Positions 30,921 to 46,972 of a stretch of DNA of 64,000 nucleotides are shown here, in pieces. The notes under the pieces were generated by a model. That model did no database searches and was not told the origin of the DNA. It saw only the letters and a list, made by a program, of their open reading frames with translations. Source of the DNA: Ceratobasidium sp. AG-K (Eukaryota; Basidiomycota; Agaricomycetes; Cantharellales; Ceratobasidiaceae); NCBI GenBank assembly GCA_037039685.1, contig JAWNGF010000010.1, positions 124,001 to 188,000 of the forward strand. The letters are read 5' to 3'. Every line of letters begins with the position of its first letter. Positions within the stretch are counted from its first letter, which is position 1. The position numbers and the translations under genes are program-made.

Positions 30921-32251
30921 ATGACCGCCGTGTAAGTCCAGCAGCCACGATAACCGAACTCATAAAGCTGATTGACTCGACTCAGAGCACCACCAAAAGC
31001 CTCTTGGGCAGACGATGTCGACGATTTCGGTGGCGAGTTCCTCTAGAGCCCGTCATTTGCATCCCATCTAACTTGCTATACAGATGTGCCACAGAACTCG
31101 GACACAATCGACGAGAATGGAGTCAGAACCATCATTGAGTACAGCACCAACGATGAGGGTAAACGGATCAAGGCACGTACTTCTTGGCACCTTTTGTGCC
31201 CACCTTTGAATAACGTGACACGGTAGACTACAAGGAGAATTAAGCGCACCCTGAAGAAAGCACTTGTAGATCATGCCACGGCCGAGCGGAAACAATGGAT
31301 CAAGTTTGGCAACGAGAAGGGCAACAAGGCTGGGCCGGATCGTGCGACTACGACCGTCGGAGAGGCGATTGGGCTCAAGTTGGCGGCCGGCCACAAGGTA
31401 CGTGACCTTGTTCCAATACGCTGGTTTGATATATGGAAACGCGTCTAGAATGCAGAGCCAGAACCCGACCCAGATGCTGCGGCGAAAGCAGCTTTGGGTG
31501 GCAAGAAGATTCTGTGTCGTGTATGCCAGGGCGATCACTTCACGACCAAGTGCCCCTACAAGGAGACGCTCGGATTTGGTGGAGGTGGGTTCCGGTTGCG
31601 TTCGTGTTTAGTTCACCTTAATAATGCCAATTACAGAAAGCGACCTACCCCCGGCAGAGGATGGCCCAGCTGCTCGACCGGAACAACCAACAGGTGAATT
31701 GGTTTATAATATGTCGAGGCTGGCCCAGCTAATGTTCTGATAGGCAGTAAATATGTCCCTCCCTCCATGCGTGCCGGAGCTGGACGCGGTGGGGAATCGA
31801 TGTACCGCACGAACCGAGACGATATGCCAACCCTGCGTGTCACCAATGTCAGCGAGGACACACAAGAAGACGACCTGCGTGATCTGTTTTCCAAGTACGC
31901 GACTTGTATTCTCGTGGGCGTGAAAGTATACTAAGACCCATATGCTAGGTTTGGCCGTGTTGCTCGTGTGTACATCGGCCGGGACAGGGAGACAGGCATT
32001 GGCAAAGGATATGCGTTTGTTAGCTTCGAGGAGAAGGCAAATGCGGAGCGGGCAATTCAGAAAGTCAATGGAATGGGTGGGTTATTGAATTCTGCTTTTT
32101 ATGGTCCCACTTAACCCTGATTGTGCCTTTCTTAGGTTATGATAATCTGATTTTGAGTGTGCAGTGGTCACGTAAGTTGATTCTTTCGAGTTGCCAAGCC
32201 GTATCTCATATGCTTTTGTTCTCAGAGCCCCGCGAACCTCGCCCGGCTTGA
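30921..32251 (+). CDS. TIF35: Translation initiation factor eIF3 subunit G
   Basis: Ten exons (30921-30931, 30986-31032, 31084-31172, 31227-31397, 31449-31584, 31637-31693, 31744-31894, 31949-32076, 32136-32171, 32226-32251) sum to 852 nt, or 283 residues, near the length of yeast Tif35. The N-terminus has the eIF3g signature (KASWADDVDDFG; IKRTLKKALVDHA). A CCHC-type knuckle, CRVCQGDHFTTKC, follows, then a C-terminal RRM with RNP2 (LRVTNVSE) and RNP1 (KGYAFVSF). The protein joins the eIF3 complex on the 40S subunit and acts in scanning and reinitiation. Introns 2 and 3 begin with GC instead of GT. This is the only phasing that keeps the frame. Confidence 0.94.
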
Positions 32252-32685
32252 CGAACTTGATATTCTATCTGTACTTCTATCTTGAATATTACTGACCCTG
32301 GATGAAGCCAACGCCGTAGACTGGACCTGTTTCCGATGCTCAGTGTTCGCTCGGTCACCACCGAGGAACGTCAACACTGCCTTTGTAGAAAAGCTGGTTA
32401 GCGAACCGAGAGGTTGATGGAAGCTCCACCATTCCCGCCTTAGTGATAGCCAAGATTGATCCGTTGAGTGAAATATGATTAACTCTGATTCGGTAGATGG
32501 AAAACCATCCGAATAAAATTTGATGGACTCCTTTCGTGGAATATCTGGCGTTCGGACATGAATCCTGGCCCTGCAATATTGGTATGATCGTTTCATGATT
32601 CTACAATGAAAATCACCCTTAAGCTTCTCAAATACTAACAGTACAACTATCTCAAAATTCGTTTGCCCCTACAACCCCTCCGTTA
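32252..32685. other. Convergent intergenic region
   Basis: This lies between the 3' ends of eIF3g (plus) and the reductase (minus). No further gene is seen and it should hold both 3' UTRs. Confidence 0.5.
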
Positions 32686-34218
32686 TTAGTTCCGGAAGAA
32701 CGACCACCCTTTCTGGCGGTAGTATGCCTCGGTATCCCGGAGTGACTCCTTGGCGCCAATAAAGTCCCGACCCAAGAGTTCCTTGCCAAATGACGTGTCC
32801 CACGCAGGAGTACCAGTATCGGGGTTCCTACCCACGCCAGGATTTCCCTTGGGAACGCCTGAAAATGCCGGCTCCTCGTTGAGGGCATCGTCTGCGCAAC
32901 AGTCAGACTCGTGTCATCGGTCTGACTACCTGAGCACTCACATATATCTTGCCAGCTGACTCCGGCGCCGACCGCAATTGCTCGACGACCAGCTACGTCC
33001 GGGTGGGTGAAGAGGGCGGAGTGCATGGCAGCATTGTCCTTGGCGTGGACGATGAAGTGAGCGAAGTTTGCAAATTCTGACTCGGGGCGGGGTGCGGTAG
33101 CGGACTGCATAACATAGTTTGTCGACGTTAGCTGGTCACGTGATGTTACTGGATTCATTGGTGCCTAAACAGTAGACGGTTAGCACATGATTTGTGGGAG
33201 ACACAATTCGGGCCGCTTACTCCTAATACCTGAATAAACGTCGATTAGCTTACGCTACTTAACAGATTTTCTTAAAATATACTCACGAAGCCTGGGTTGA
33301 TGGTCGCAAGGTCGAAATTGACCTTCCCCTTATTGTCCTCTACGAACTTCCAAACAGCTTTCTCGGCAAGCGTCTTGCTTGCAACATAGAACTCCTCCAG
33401 GCCAGCTTTGTCCCCCTTCGCTTTGAGTTCCTCAAAGACCTTCTCATTCCAGTGAGTCTGGACAGGGTTATGTTCTAAATGTGATCGAAGATGCAAACCA
33501 GGTGGACCTACCTCGTTATGCTGAATATATGTGTACTGCAGCATAGTTGCGATCGAGGCAGTCACCACAACTCGCTTGACCGTCGGTCTGGATGTTTTCC
33601 GTGAGCTGATACAATATATGCGCTATTTGCCTTGAGACGCTGCTTACCCATGTTGCTTGATGCTTTCGAGTATGTTGACAGCACCATCCACGGCGGGCTT
33701 AACGTAGTCTTTATAGTGGTTGTCAATCTCGGTATCTGAATCACGCTCTCAATATTAGACGCACCATCCAATGCACCCCCCGGAACGTTAACTGGAGATG
33801 CGACATGGGCTACGCCGTCAAAATTCCCCTCTTTGATGACTTGATCAAAAGCGCCGGGCTGAAGGCGATACGTTGGTTGAGTCGCTTCCCTTCGCTTGTT
33901 TTATGTACTTACCTTTACGATGTCCGGAACGACTGCATAGCTGAACTTGTCGCCGTATTGAGAGAACAACTTGACAAGCTCGTCGCCTTTTGCCGGTGAG
34001 CGAACAGTCCCAACCACTAAGAAAACGGTTAGGCATATAGTGTAGTATCCAATAGGGATATCCTACCGGTATAACCACGTTCTAGAAGATCCTTCACAGC
34101 ATATACGGCTACATATCCGTTGGCTCCTGTGGTAACGGGGTTAGCACTAGCGCTGGAGTAAGGCGAGTTTGACCATACCAGTAAGCAGGATTTTTGCTGG
34201 AGCTGGTACGACAGTCAT
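32686..34218 (-). CDS. Extended short-chain dehydrogenase/reductase, GRE2-like
   Basis: This multi-exon gene starts at ATG 34218, with TAA at 32686-32688. The first exon encodes the Rossmann start KILLTGANGYVA, split by an intron within the glycine motif. Further landmarks are GTVRSPAKGDEL (cofactor ribose/phosphate region), GVAHVASPV, the catalytic region VVVTASIATM and the Tyr-Lys pair in YVASKTLAEKA. ATINPGFVLG and a substrate-domain C-terminus follow. The order fits NAD(P)H-dependent aldehyde/ketone reductases of the GRE2/dihydroflavonol-reductase group. The substrate cannot be told from sequence. Introns are short, with GT-AG ends, and about nine or ten exons are needed. Confidence 0.88.
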
Positions 34219-36020
34219 GATGGATGAGGCTTGAATATGGAGGTAAGTGCAAAAAGGTTTCTTGGAGTCCCTGGTATTGTTGCACGAATTACTTGTGACT
34301 TATATACCTGACGTGGACCTGATCAGTCAGTCCGAGCAGGTCAGCCCTGGCAGCAATATCCGATGTCCGACCGTAACCGGTCGAAATCATTCAGCATTAA
34401 TACACAGCCTAAGCGGGTCCAGTAAAACAGGCGCCGGATATAGAGGGGGTGGGAGGCAGTGCTGCCGAAGGCTCGGAGTTCTTGATGAACTGGTTTGATG
34501 CGTCGAGCGCTTGTGTCTGAAACACTGGTTGGCGCTCCGGAGCCCGGGAGCTCCGGAGGGTCATGGACACTCCCCCGGCCCGAGAGGAGGTGTGGCGGCT
34601 GATGGTATCGCCGAGGGAGCCTCAGGAGAAATGAGCGGCTCTGGGAGGAGCTGGGAGGGCCCGATCAGACTGGCAGTATGCCCCTTGACGCTCCCACCTA
34701 AGTGAGGTTTCTCCCCGCGTATTGTGATAGCACTTGGGTCTGAATTGAACGCAATGCGCCATCAGAGTACGAATTGTTTGATCCTGACTACGTAAAAAAA
34801 CATAACCAAGAAAAGTGTTGCGTGGGCTCCGTGGTACAGAACCGGCAATGTAAAATCCAAGAGCAAGACCGGGGAGAATTCAACCTTTGCCCTACTCTCG
34901 CACCGTGATTACTCTTCTGTTTCTATAGGTGGAATTTAGCAAAAAAAAATTACATGACAGGGCGAAGACTCACCCACGACCTGGGTATCCCGGCGCACAA
35001 GTATCTGAACCCTGAGAATGTTTTAGACAAGTATCAGCAACGGGCGCACTAGTAAGTATACGTCATACCAACCTCCGGCGCATCCAGTTATTGCCGCAAG
35101 TTGTTGCAAGCCATGACCCACAGAATGAAAAAAACAAAGGGTGGTCGCAAGAGTGAGTCCATATGGTATTGAGCAGAGCCGAGCGACAGATAGCAACCCG
35201 GGCACACGGAACCACGAAGATTGGATGGTTTGGAACCGGGGGGGGGGGGGTGAGGTCGGTAGACATTATTAGGTAAAACCAGCGAGTGAAGTTGAAGTCC
35301 CCAGATACCAAGTCCAGTCGAAGCAACGAGGGGGGGAGTAGCCATAATCCCAGATGTGACGTTTCAGCAACGACCACCCGGGCCACTTTGGGTTAGTCAA
35401 CGGGTAGCAAAAACACCACATCGCGTTGGTAGCAGGTCAGGATCAATAATAAAAATGTAGTATGCCAAGTTATTCAATAAAAGAAATCGATCAGCGAGCA
35501 CTCGTGCGAGCTTGCGAGACTCCATGCCTTAGTTCAGACCTCGCAGGTTATTCGCCACAGTGTCTCGATCCAGGATTAGTTGGCCTGGTAATACGGGCTC
35601 ACAGGCCTACCTCGCCATTGATGGGGTCTGTAGCTATTCATTTGACCCGGTGGTATATATTACGTATGTGCCAATGAAACGCGACCAGAGGTCAATACCG
35701 TGGCCAAGGTGAATTCCTAGCTACACGGATGAGTGCGGTGGCTCTTAAGGGATTGGGATCTGGTGCGTACGTTTTGGTTCGTGCATGAATGGCACGGGCA
35801 CGAATTCTATCCGCAGCTTGTTGTAGCCTCCTCTGTTCGACGCGAACTCTAGGGGTCAAGGGACCCACAACCCATCTTGACAACGGGCCTATGGGGTCCA
35901 CCGGGCGTTCGAGCCCGAAACAGACAACTGTACTGAGATCTCCTGGCACACCTGCGTCGGCAAAAATGGAATATACTCCGGGGCGCGGGAGCCCTGCGTA
36001 GGCTTCCCGAGTGCTCCGAA
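34219..36020. other. Intergenic, no gene recognised
   Basis: It begins with the promoter side of the reductase. It holds a GC-rich imperfect palindrome (CTCCGGAGCCCGGGAGCTCC around 34541) and a run of G near 35239. A minus-strand ORF of 85 codons (35692-35949) could be an exon or chance. I find no recognisable domain. Confidence 0.4.
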
Positions 36021-36095
36021 AACCTAACCTAACCTAACCTAACCTAACCTAACCTAACCTAACCTAACCTAACCTAACCTAACCTAACCTAACCT
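36021..36095. repeat. AACCT microsatellite, 15 perfect copies
   Basis: Fifteen tandem AACCT units (TTAGG on the other strand) are followed by AACTT. Shorter runs recur at about 36184 and 36380. Each lies behind a degenerate direct repeat of about 80 bp that contains CACTTCGCTC and GCTGCGCTT (about 36120-36185 and 36325-36385). Confidence 0.9.
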
Positions 36096-36409
36096 AACTT
36101 ACGTTGTGTGCTAGCCCTTTGCTTTCATCCCCACTTCGCTCGTGCTCGCTGCGCTTCGCACTTGCTCCGTTCCATCCCGTTTCTAACCTAACCTAACTAA
36201 AAGCGCTCAGCAGCCAAGCAGGGTCCTCTCGTCACCCTGGCAGATAAATACCAAGGGATGAGCACTGATGAGGTGTCATACTGAAAAGGCCTCTTGCACG
36301 TTGTGTGAGGGTTTTTTGCTTTTTCATCCCACTTCGCTCATGCTTGCTGCGCTTGCACTCGCTACACTCCATCCGTTCCTAACCTAACAGGGATCCCAGA
36401 TTTGAGACC

Positions 36410-36852
36410 TGTCACAACCTTTTCTTCTTCTCTCTTTGTTGTCTTGTTGGTCTTGTGTTTGGTCTTGTTCTTCTCGTCTTGGCGCATTTAGTCGCCTTTA
36501 TGTAAGCCATGATTGCGGGACATGCCTGCCTGGCCTGTTCCCTTGTTTCCTTGGTCTCCATGGACTTATTGTTTCCTTTGTTCTTTCCTCTCTTCTCTTG
36601 GACTCTGGCTTTCTCTCCTTTTGGCTTCCCTTGTCGCTCGCTTTCTATTGGACATAGCCACAGTAGCAAGTATATATACCAGCGACACAAGTCTTGCCTC
36701 CACAAGACTTGTTCTCTTGTCGTTTTCCCCATCACCCATCGCGTGACTCACTTAGGCCTAAGCACCATACATTTAACCTTTGTCGTCGTCCCAACCCCCA
36801 TCCTCACTGCCTGTGGAGTCTCGGCCTCCAAGGTTCAACTAGGGTTGTGACA
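36410..36852. repeat. Solo LTR of an unrelated LTR retrotransposon
   Basis: It starts TGTCACAACC and ends GGTTGTGACA, a perfect 10-bp terminal inverted repeat over 443 bp. The 5-bp duplication AGACC flanks it at 36405-36409 and 36853-36857. It contains TATATATA near 36673 on the plus strand. A strong hairpin (ACAAGTCTTG/CAAGACTTGT, 6-nt loop) follows at about 36688-36713. It is not similar to the E/A/B/C/D family LTRs except in ends. Confidence 0.88.
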
Positions 36853-37082
36853 AGACCCCCATGAGCCGTCGTTAAACTTGAATATCTTGTGGAGTCTCAC
36901 GAGATCTTGCAAGACATAAGCTTTTTGTTGATATCTAATTGAAAATAAAATAATAATCACATTGGAAGCTAAGGTACACAAATCCAAGACCAACAGACAA
37001 GATACACGCGCCGAACCCTCTTCAATCAACAAATGTAACCTCACAGAAAGCGTGTATAAATTATGTTCCTAACATCAAACAA
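36853..37082. other. AT-rich spacer, probable 3' UTR of the demethylase
   Basis: Noncoding. It lies directly downstream of the minus-strand stop at 37083. Confidence 0.4.
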
Positions 37083-40784
<3,702 letters not shown>

Positions 40785-41168
40785 GGCTCCTCGTTGTGGT
40801 CGTCGTCAGCTTACCAAAGCGGCACATCTAATCAGATATGATATTCGGATACACCCACGTGACTCGTCCGCTCTCAAATTTACCTTTTTTCAGTCAGCCC
40901 AGCACTGCCCGCCAATACCCGGCAGCCCGTAGTGGCGAACCCCTGTCCTACAAGCTCCTGATAGACTAAATCCTTTTGCGTTGTGTGATCCGACACAGTT
41001 GTTTCAAGGTAGTTCGCCTTGCGGCAACACTATATGCGCGCGGTGTTGGTGACCATCAGGAAAACCAGCGGTTAGAAATCAGTTTGCGTACTTCACTTGT
41101 GCCTACTAATCATCCATGTGGATCACTTTACTTGAAAAAGATTATCCACTATGAATTATTCATTGTGT
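40785..41168. other. Intergenic, presumed demethylase promoter
   Basis: This is upstream of the minus-strand start at 40784. No ORF with recognisable content. Confidence 0.4.
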
Positions 41169-41800
41169 CGAAATGTACTGTGGGAAGCTTTGGTACATCA
41201 TGACACTTCTCATAAGTACCTTAGGGGTCTCAACTCCAGATTAAACCCAACATCTTCTGGTACCACCATGAAGTACCAAATCCGTGAAAAAGTACCAGAA
41301 GCTAAGGGTTCATTTGCAAAGTAAATTGGGAATAAAACTTGAATCACAAACCAGCCGGCAGGCCAAACTCCCTTGTATACCAGACCATCTAAATGTGGGA
41401 AAATACCTGCGTGAGGTAGAGCCGATGCTGGCCGAGTGCTCCGGCAATCCTCAGAGCCACCCGGCTAGCGCACTCGGTGAACCTCTGCGCATCCAGGGCG
41501 ATGACGGAGAAGGAGAGTTAAGTCTGTTGGACTTGTTTGTACTTGCTTGTGATTCGCTGTCTGGCACTTGTCTCATGTAGTCATTAGATTTGGCTTCAGG
41601 GATTGTTGCTGATTCCCTGTCTCTACTGGTACTTATTCACGGATTTGGTTCTTACACCAAGTGTCCATTGGGTTTCAAATACGTCACTTTTGGTACTACT
41701 GGTATGCTCGGCGTTGCGATTTGCGCGAAAGTGCAACATCTTACAGGTACCATTGTTGACACTTTAGTTAAGTACCAGTACTTACCACAGTGAACGGGTG
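41169..41800. mobile_element. Possible nonautonomous DNA transposon with inverted subterminal motifs
   Basis: AGTACC occurs repeatedly on the left (near 41216, 41274, 41292). Its inverse, GGTACT, occurs on the right (near 41629 and 41693), with further GTACC copies at both ends. Clustering in opposite orientation is typical of subterminal transposase sites. I could not fix terminal inverted repeats or a target duplication, so the call is tentative. Confidence 0.22.
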
Positions 41801-43008
41801 TACCCTCGCATAGAAACTCACGCAATTCACATGGGTTTTAGTTGAGTTTTGGGTAGTAAGCTTACTTTCAGGTTACCAGTCTTGGTATTGATACAAGCCG
41901 TCAACCCGACGACTAGCCACGTGGATTGGACAGCCACCGTCCGGATGGACGGGCCTAGCTAGCAGCTTCGGCTTCGGCTCGAGGAATATCACCTCGGCAA
42001 TCGCCTCCATATCTCCACTCTCCTCATTCTCGCGATCGGGAATGGCTCAGGACTTGCCGCAATCGAAATAGTAAGCCCGAACTGGTCAAGCTAAGGTCCA
42101 TTAGGTTTCGATTTCTCCGTATGCTTGTACAGGCGTCTCCATCCATCGGCCAAATCCTTATATTCGTCAGCTGCCGCCTTCCCGCTGTCAAGGTGACTTC
42201 TCAGAGGGGCGCCTTCCTGCCCAAGGAATGTGTCGATGCGAGTGATAAAATTTGATTCGTAGTTGTCATCCGGGGTCTTCAGCAGCTGAAGGATCTCGTG
42301 CTCGAGGGATGTCTCCACGTTGGATACTGGAGACGCGCGTATCTTGCCCCTGAACTATTCGCGTAGATCGCTGTTTTTCGACCCTGGTTTTAACGTCGTT
42401 TAGGTAGGTATTGCATCAACTTCTCCTGCTATGCGGAATAAATCAGATTCCTATATGGTGGATCAAACTCACAAACCAGGGTAGATGGCTTGAGTTTGCT
42501 GAAAAAATGCAACAAAAATCCACCTCTAACATCGACGTAGTGGCCTTTTTCGATAAGGGGGGACTTCGTCGATGCTATCAATAGGGGTTGTCGCTGCTTG
42601 ATCGACCTCGACACCCGACTCGATGATGGGAAACGCTAACGGGCCCTCGCTAGATTCAATCGCCATTCAACACGTTTGTGGCTCCGTCGAACAATCGCCG
42701 TAATAAAGTAAGAGTTTCGGATCTTGGACATTCCGTTGATAATGATTGTTGGTGTAGAGGAATCACTTTAATCCCAAAGTCGCTTATCACAACTGTCTTG
42801 CGTCAAAAGCTCACGTAACGTCAAACAACCCTAGTGTGTCACTACCGTAGTCAACCTTAGGAGCTGGAATGACAATATCGTCTGACGGTACGTCATGCTC
42901 TAACAAAAATAAATGATCTCATTTGGCTCCAGAGGTCTCGGGCTGAGGGGACCTCTCTCGTGGAGCTCGATTATTGGGGCTTCAAGATATGCTTGTACGA
43001 GGAACCCC
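41801..43008. other. Intergenic with one weak small ORF (42091-42318, minus)
   Basis: A 75-codon minus-strand ORF begins METSLEHEILQLLKTPDDN and is hydrophilic and helical in composition. It could be the last exon of a small gene whose upstream exons lie at about 42430-42660. No family is recognised. The rest shows nothing clear. Confidence 0.25.
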
Positions 43009-46000
43009 TCAAACGCCAATATGAACAAACGCCGCCCATCGGTCAACCGTGTCGTCCCCAATCTCATTTCTCAAAGCCACCACCGCCTTGTGCAACGCTC
43101 GAGCTGCGCCGGTATGATCCATTTGCCCTTCTTTTAACAGTTCCGCATATACTCGACGCACAACTTCGGGTGCTTCCTCGTCAAATATGACTCCAATCGT
43201 CGCGATCACGCTCTGATACCCAGCGACAAGCATCCCGGCCGCAAAGTGAAGCTCCTCATCGGGGAGCTTTTCGTCTCCAGTCGCAGTGTAACAACCCGAT
43301 AAGAATGCTAAGAATTTGCTTGTGGTTGATCTTCTTGTCAAGCGTGATAACGTCAGGGCGCCGTCGAACAGGTGGAAGGCACCCTCTCCGGGATCGCCCG
43401 CACCACGAGTAGAATGACAGGCCATATGCACACATTCGCAGTCGTCCATAGCTTTCAACACCGTCTCAATCGTCGCAGACTTTTCGTCAAGTTGCTGGTA
43501 CGAGATTGCGACTTGAAGGGAAAGCCCCTTGATGAATTCGAGTTCGTGAACCGCCCCGTCCAGGAAGCCATAACTCTTTCCGTCCTGATATGTAGGACGT
43601 ACACCCAGAATACCGCCGTTTGACTTGGGTAGTGGAGACGGTAGAAGAGAACCCAAAGTAGGAGTGTACGAGGAGATAACGTAGTCCATAGCTTTCGGCC
43701 CTGAGGTTGAGCCATAGCAACCGGCAGCATGAAGAGGCAGCGTTGAAAGGAACCCAGTTGTGCACCACGTTACATGAGGTAGGTCTTCAATGTTTGGATT
43801 GGGCTATATAGTATATCGCAGAAGTTATAATTAGTGAATAATTAGATCTAAAGTGCTGGAATTTTCGGATGGCAAATCTGGCTCACCGTGTAACCTAGGG
43901 AGTCCAAAACGGGCTTAACCACTGTAAACCACAATGTTTCCAGCGCCTTTCTCATAGCCACAGCGAGATTCCCTCCCTCGTAAATATTCGCGGCGGGATT
44001 TAGCTTCTCATGACCGACGCTGGGGTGATACTCAGGTGGAACTTGAAGGAGCACAGCACGAGAATCTAGAACGTCTTTGATCTTCTCAACGCAAAGCGTG
44101 AGTGGGATATGGGTGACAGTGGGAAGGTCTGGGTGCACGATGAGTGCGTCGCAGCGATCTAAGTGTGCATTGATAACTATGACAGGGCCGTCTGTGGCGG
44201 CTTGAACAAGCTCGCTTGCCCGGCGGGGACACCTCCAGTTTTCGGCGCCAGCAAAGTCAAGATTTCGAGCTTCAACAAGTAATTGCCCCCATTCATTTGA
44301 TAGCCGGTGCCTGTGCTGAATCATTTCTTCGAGCTTCCACCGTTCATGGGCCGATGATTGGAATTGCAGCGAGGATTGACTGACAATCGGTTGCGAAATA
44401 GCTTCTTGAAGATCCTTTCCGATATCCATCAGCCGATTAGCTAGCCGAGGGTTAATAGCTGAGAGGCCTTTGAGGGGTGTTTGTAGCTGGAGTATCTGGT
44501 TCCAAATCATAAAACGCCCCGCTTCCAGCCACTCGAGTGCACATGAATAGTCCTTCACCGAGATAGCCCAGGCTACAGCTTTTGTTGTAATATCTCCAGC
44601 CTTAGTCAGAAGTTGGTAGCGGCGGCTGATGGTGCTTCCGTGCCAAAGGAGCTGCGGTAGGACCTCCATCGCGGTCCGGTACGCGACGCCTGGCGAAATG
44701 CCGAGGGACAGGAGAGACCTAGACCACTCCCGTGCGGCCATGAAACGGGCACGTGGCCGCCCGATCTCAGACTTGACAGCCTTCTCAAAGCAAGTCGCGG
44801 CCGATTCTGCGTCCTCAGGACCGTAAAACATGCTGGACCGACGCATATACGAGGTTCCAAGGTCAAGAAGTCGATCGACTTTGACAGGATCGTTGTCCGA
44901 AGTACGAAGCACTGCCCTGATCTGATAATCGATTGCGCGATCAATGTCAAATCGATTTTTCAGGTGATCAAAACGAAGACGATACGACGCTCCAAGGCGA
45001 TTCATGAAGGTCGGCCTGCTTTCCTGGTCATAGGCAGTTAATCTTAGCCCCAAATCCTGATGTTCAATCGCCGTTTGAATGTCAGAAGTGATTCCTAGCC
45101 TTTCAAATCGGCACTTTAAGGAGACTCCCAGGTTGCTGAGATGCTTGGGCCTTTGGAGACTGTCCTTCGATAACAGTGACACCACTCGGCTATGGTAATT
45201 TATTGCCCTGTCAATATCCGCGATTTCGTCAAGGTACTCAAATCTATGTCTGATGAAGTGCCTAGGTTATCAAGCAGACTAATCAAGCTGGCGTGGTGCC
45301 TGGGAGTGAGCTGTAGGGAAAAACTCAGGTATTCGATAGCTAGATGAATATCCGAGAGCTCCCCGAAAATTTCGAACCGTTGCCTGTACAAATCGCCGAG
45401 TTTGGAAGACCAACGTGAGCCCTCCTTGTCTTCGGGAGACAGGAAAGCCGCTCGATAGAGATAGGCGATGGCTTGATCAAGATCCGCAAGCTCACCCCCA
45501 TGCTCGAATTTAGCCATGGATTGTGTTACGAGTGCATCGAGCTCGTCGAGTGACTGCGTTTGACTGCTGGGGCTGGATGCGCCATGTAGTTGGACACCCG
45601 GTAAGTTGAGATATGGGCCCTGCAAGTCGGTGCACAGTCCTTTAAGATGGTCAATGATGTCTGCAATGCTGGGTCGCTGCGCTGGATTCTGGTCCCAGCA
45701 AACCATTAGGTACTCCCATAAGCCATCGTCAACGCCACCTGGACGGAGTGGATGCTTCTGACTATTGAACACCAAAGCGTATACCTGATATTCGCTCTCT
45801 CCTTGAAATGGGATCTCTCCAGTGAGGACTTCCTAATGCAAATTTTAGCTGCTTGGACAGGTCGTAACCTAGATGGAGTAACGCCTACGAGAATAGTCTG
45901 TAATTGATAGATATTCAGTCAGTGGGATGTTTGCGTGCTGCTCATTTGACGAACCATCCCTAATGCATACACGTCCGTCTCCATGTTCACTTTGTAGGGG

Positions 46001-46972
46001 CCATCACAACGAAGGAGTTCGGGGGCCTGGTTGATCTTAATTAGCTACCCCCAGTGGAGTACTGAACCGACGTACCGCCCATCGAAACGAAATTGCAGAA
46101 CCTGAGGAGTTGGTAAACCTCAGAGTGGACTCTTTGAGTCGGGAACTCCCAAAATCTGAGATCATGGCGATGCCATCTGCTGAAACCATGACATTGTCCT
46201 GAATCATAGCATCTGTCAGTTGATAAAATTCTTTCCACGGGGTCATTACAGGCACGCACTGCTTTCAAATCCCCATGAACCTGAACGAAAGAAGTTGAGA
46301 CAAGGATACCAGGTCAGGAGGCTGATAGTTATGCCCACCATTCCGCCGGAATGAATATAACGCAAGCCTTCGCAAATATCTAGGCACTGGATTTTGTCAG
46401 CTCTACTAATATCGTAGGTATAGTTAGATATTCATACAAATCGATACCGCTTAGCGTTAGGATGGAGACGAAGGAACGAGCTTAGGCTTCCGTTTACCAC
46501 CCATTCCGACACCATGGCTATCTGATTACGAAACTGTGCTAATCCTAACAGAGGCAACACGTTCCGATGCTGGAGCCTTGACCACTGATAAACTCTGCAG
46601 CTGAATTCTACTCAAGAGAAGTAGGAGATCGGACTAGGTGTCAAAGCCAAGCCATTTAACTGCGAGGTGTCTGACCTTTAAAACGCATTCTTTCTGGTAT
46701 TTTGCGTCAGACCGATCATAAACACGCAGACATTTAATTGCAATAATCCGCCCGTCCTCGAGTTGCCCTCTGTAAACATCGCAAAAACCCCCACCAGCAA
46801 CAGCGAAATCACCACAGGCCGCTGACACGAGTGAGGACGTGAGATCTACACATCCATGCGCCACCAAGGCGAGAATGACATCCTCAATTGACTGGGCAAA
46901 GTGAGATCGACGAGTTAAGCATGCTTGATTCTTATAAGCCAACACGATCACCACTGACTGTTTTTCTCCCAA
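43009..46972 (-). CDS. Protein kinase-TPR-CHAT fusion protein
   Basis: This is a multi-exon gene on the minus strand. The kinase has a glycine-rich loop (AGGGFCDVYRG), VAIK-type Lys (RIIAIKCL) and NVLPLLGL. It continues with the catalytic loop HGDLKADNV, DFG (ISDFGSS), APE (QAPELLRC) and C-lobe WDQNPAQRPS, as in fungal TKL-like kinases. TPR-like helical repeats follow (about 45600-44600; for example DLDQAIAYLYRAAFLSPEDK). The C-terminus is a CHAT peptidase-like domain with catalytic His in VHMACHSTRG and Cys in LSGCYTATGDEKLPDEE, ending at 43009. All key kinase and CHAT residues are visible. The start at 46972 is uncertain and a further upstream exon is possible. Two adjacent genes cannot be wholly excluded, but the exons join without a stop from the kinase C-lobe into TPR. 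Confidence 0.78.

Noticed and set aside
35692..35949. 85-codon minus-strand ORF as a gene
   Set aside because: No homology recognised, no splice partners seen, flanked by noncoding sequence.
36021..36095. True telomere at this site
   Set aside because: The array is internal, short and flanked by unique genes on both sides.
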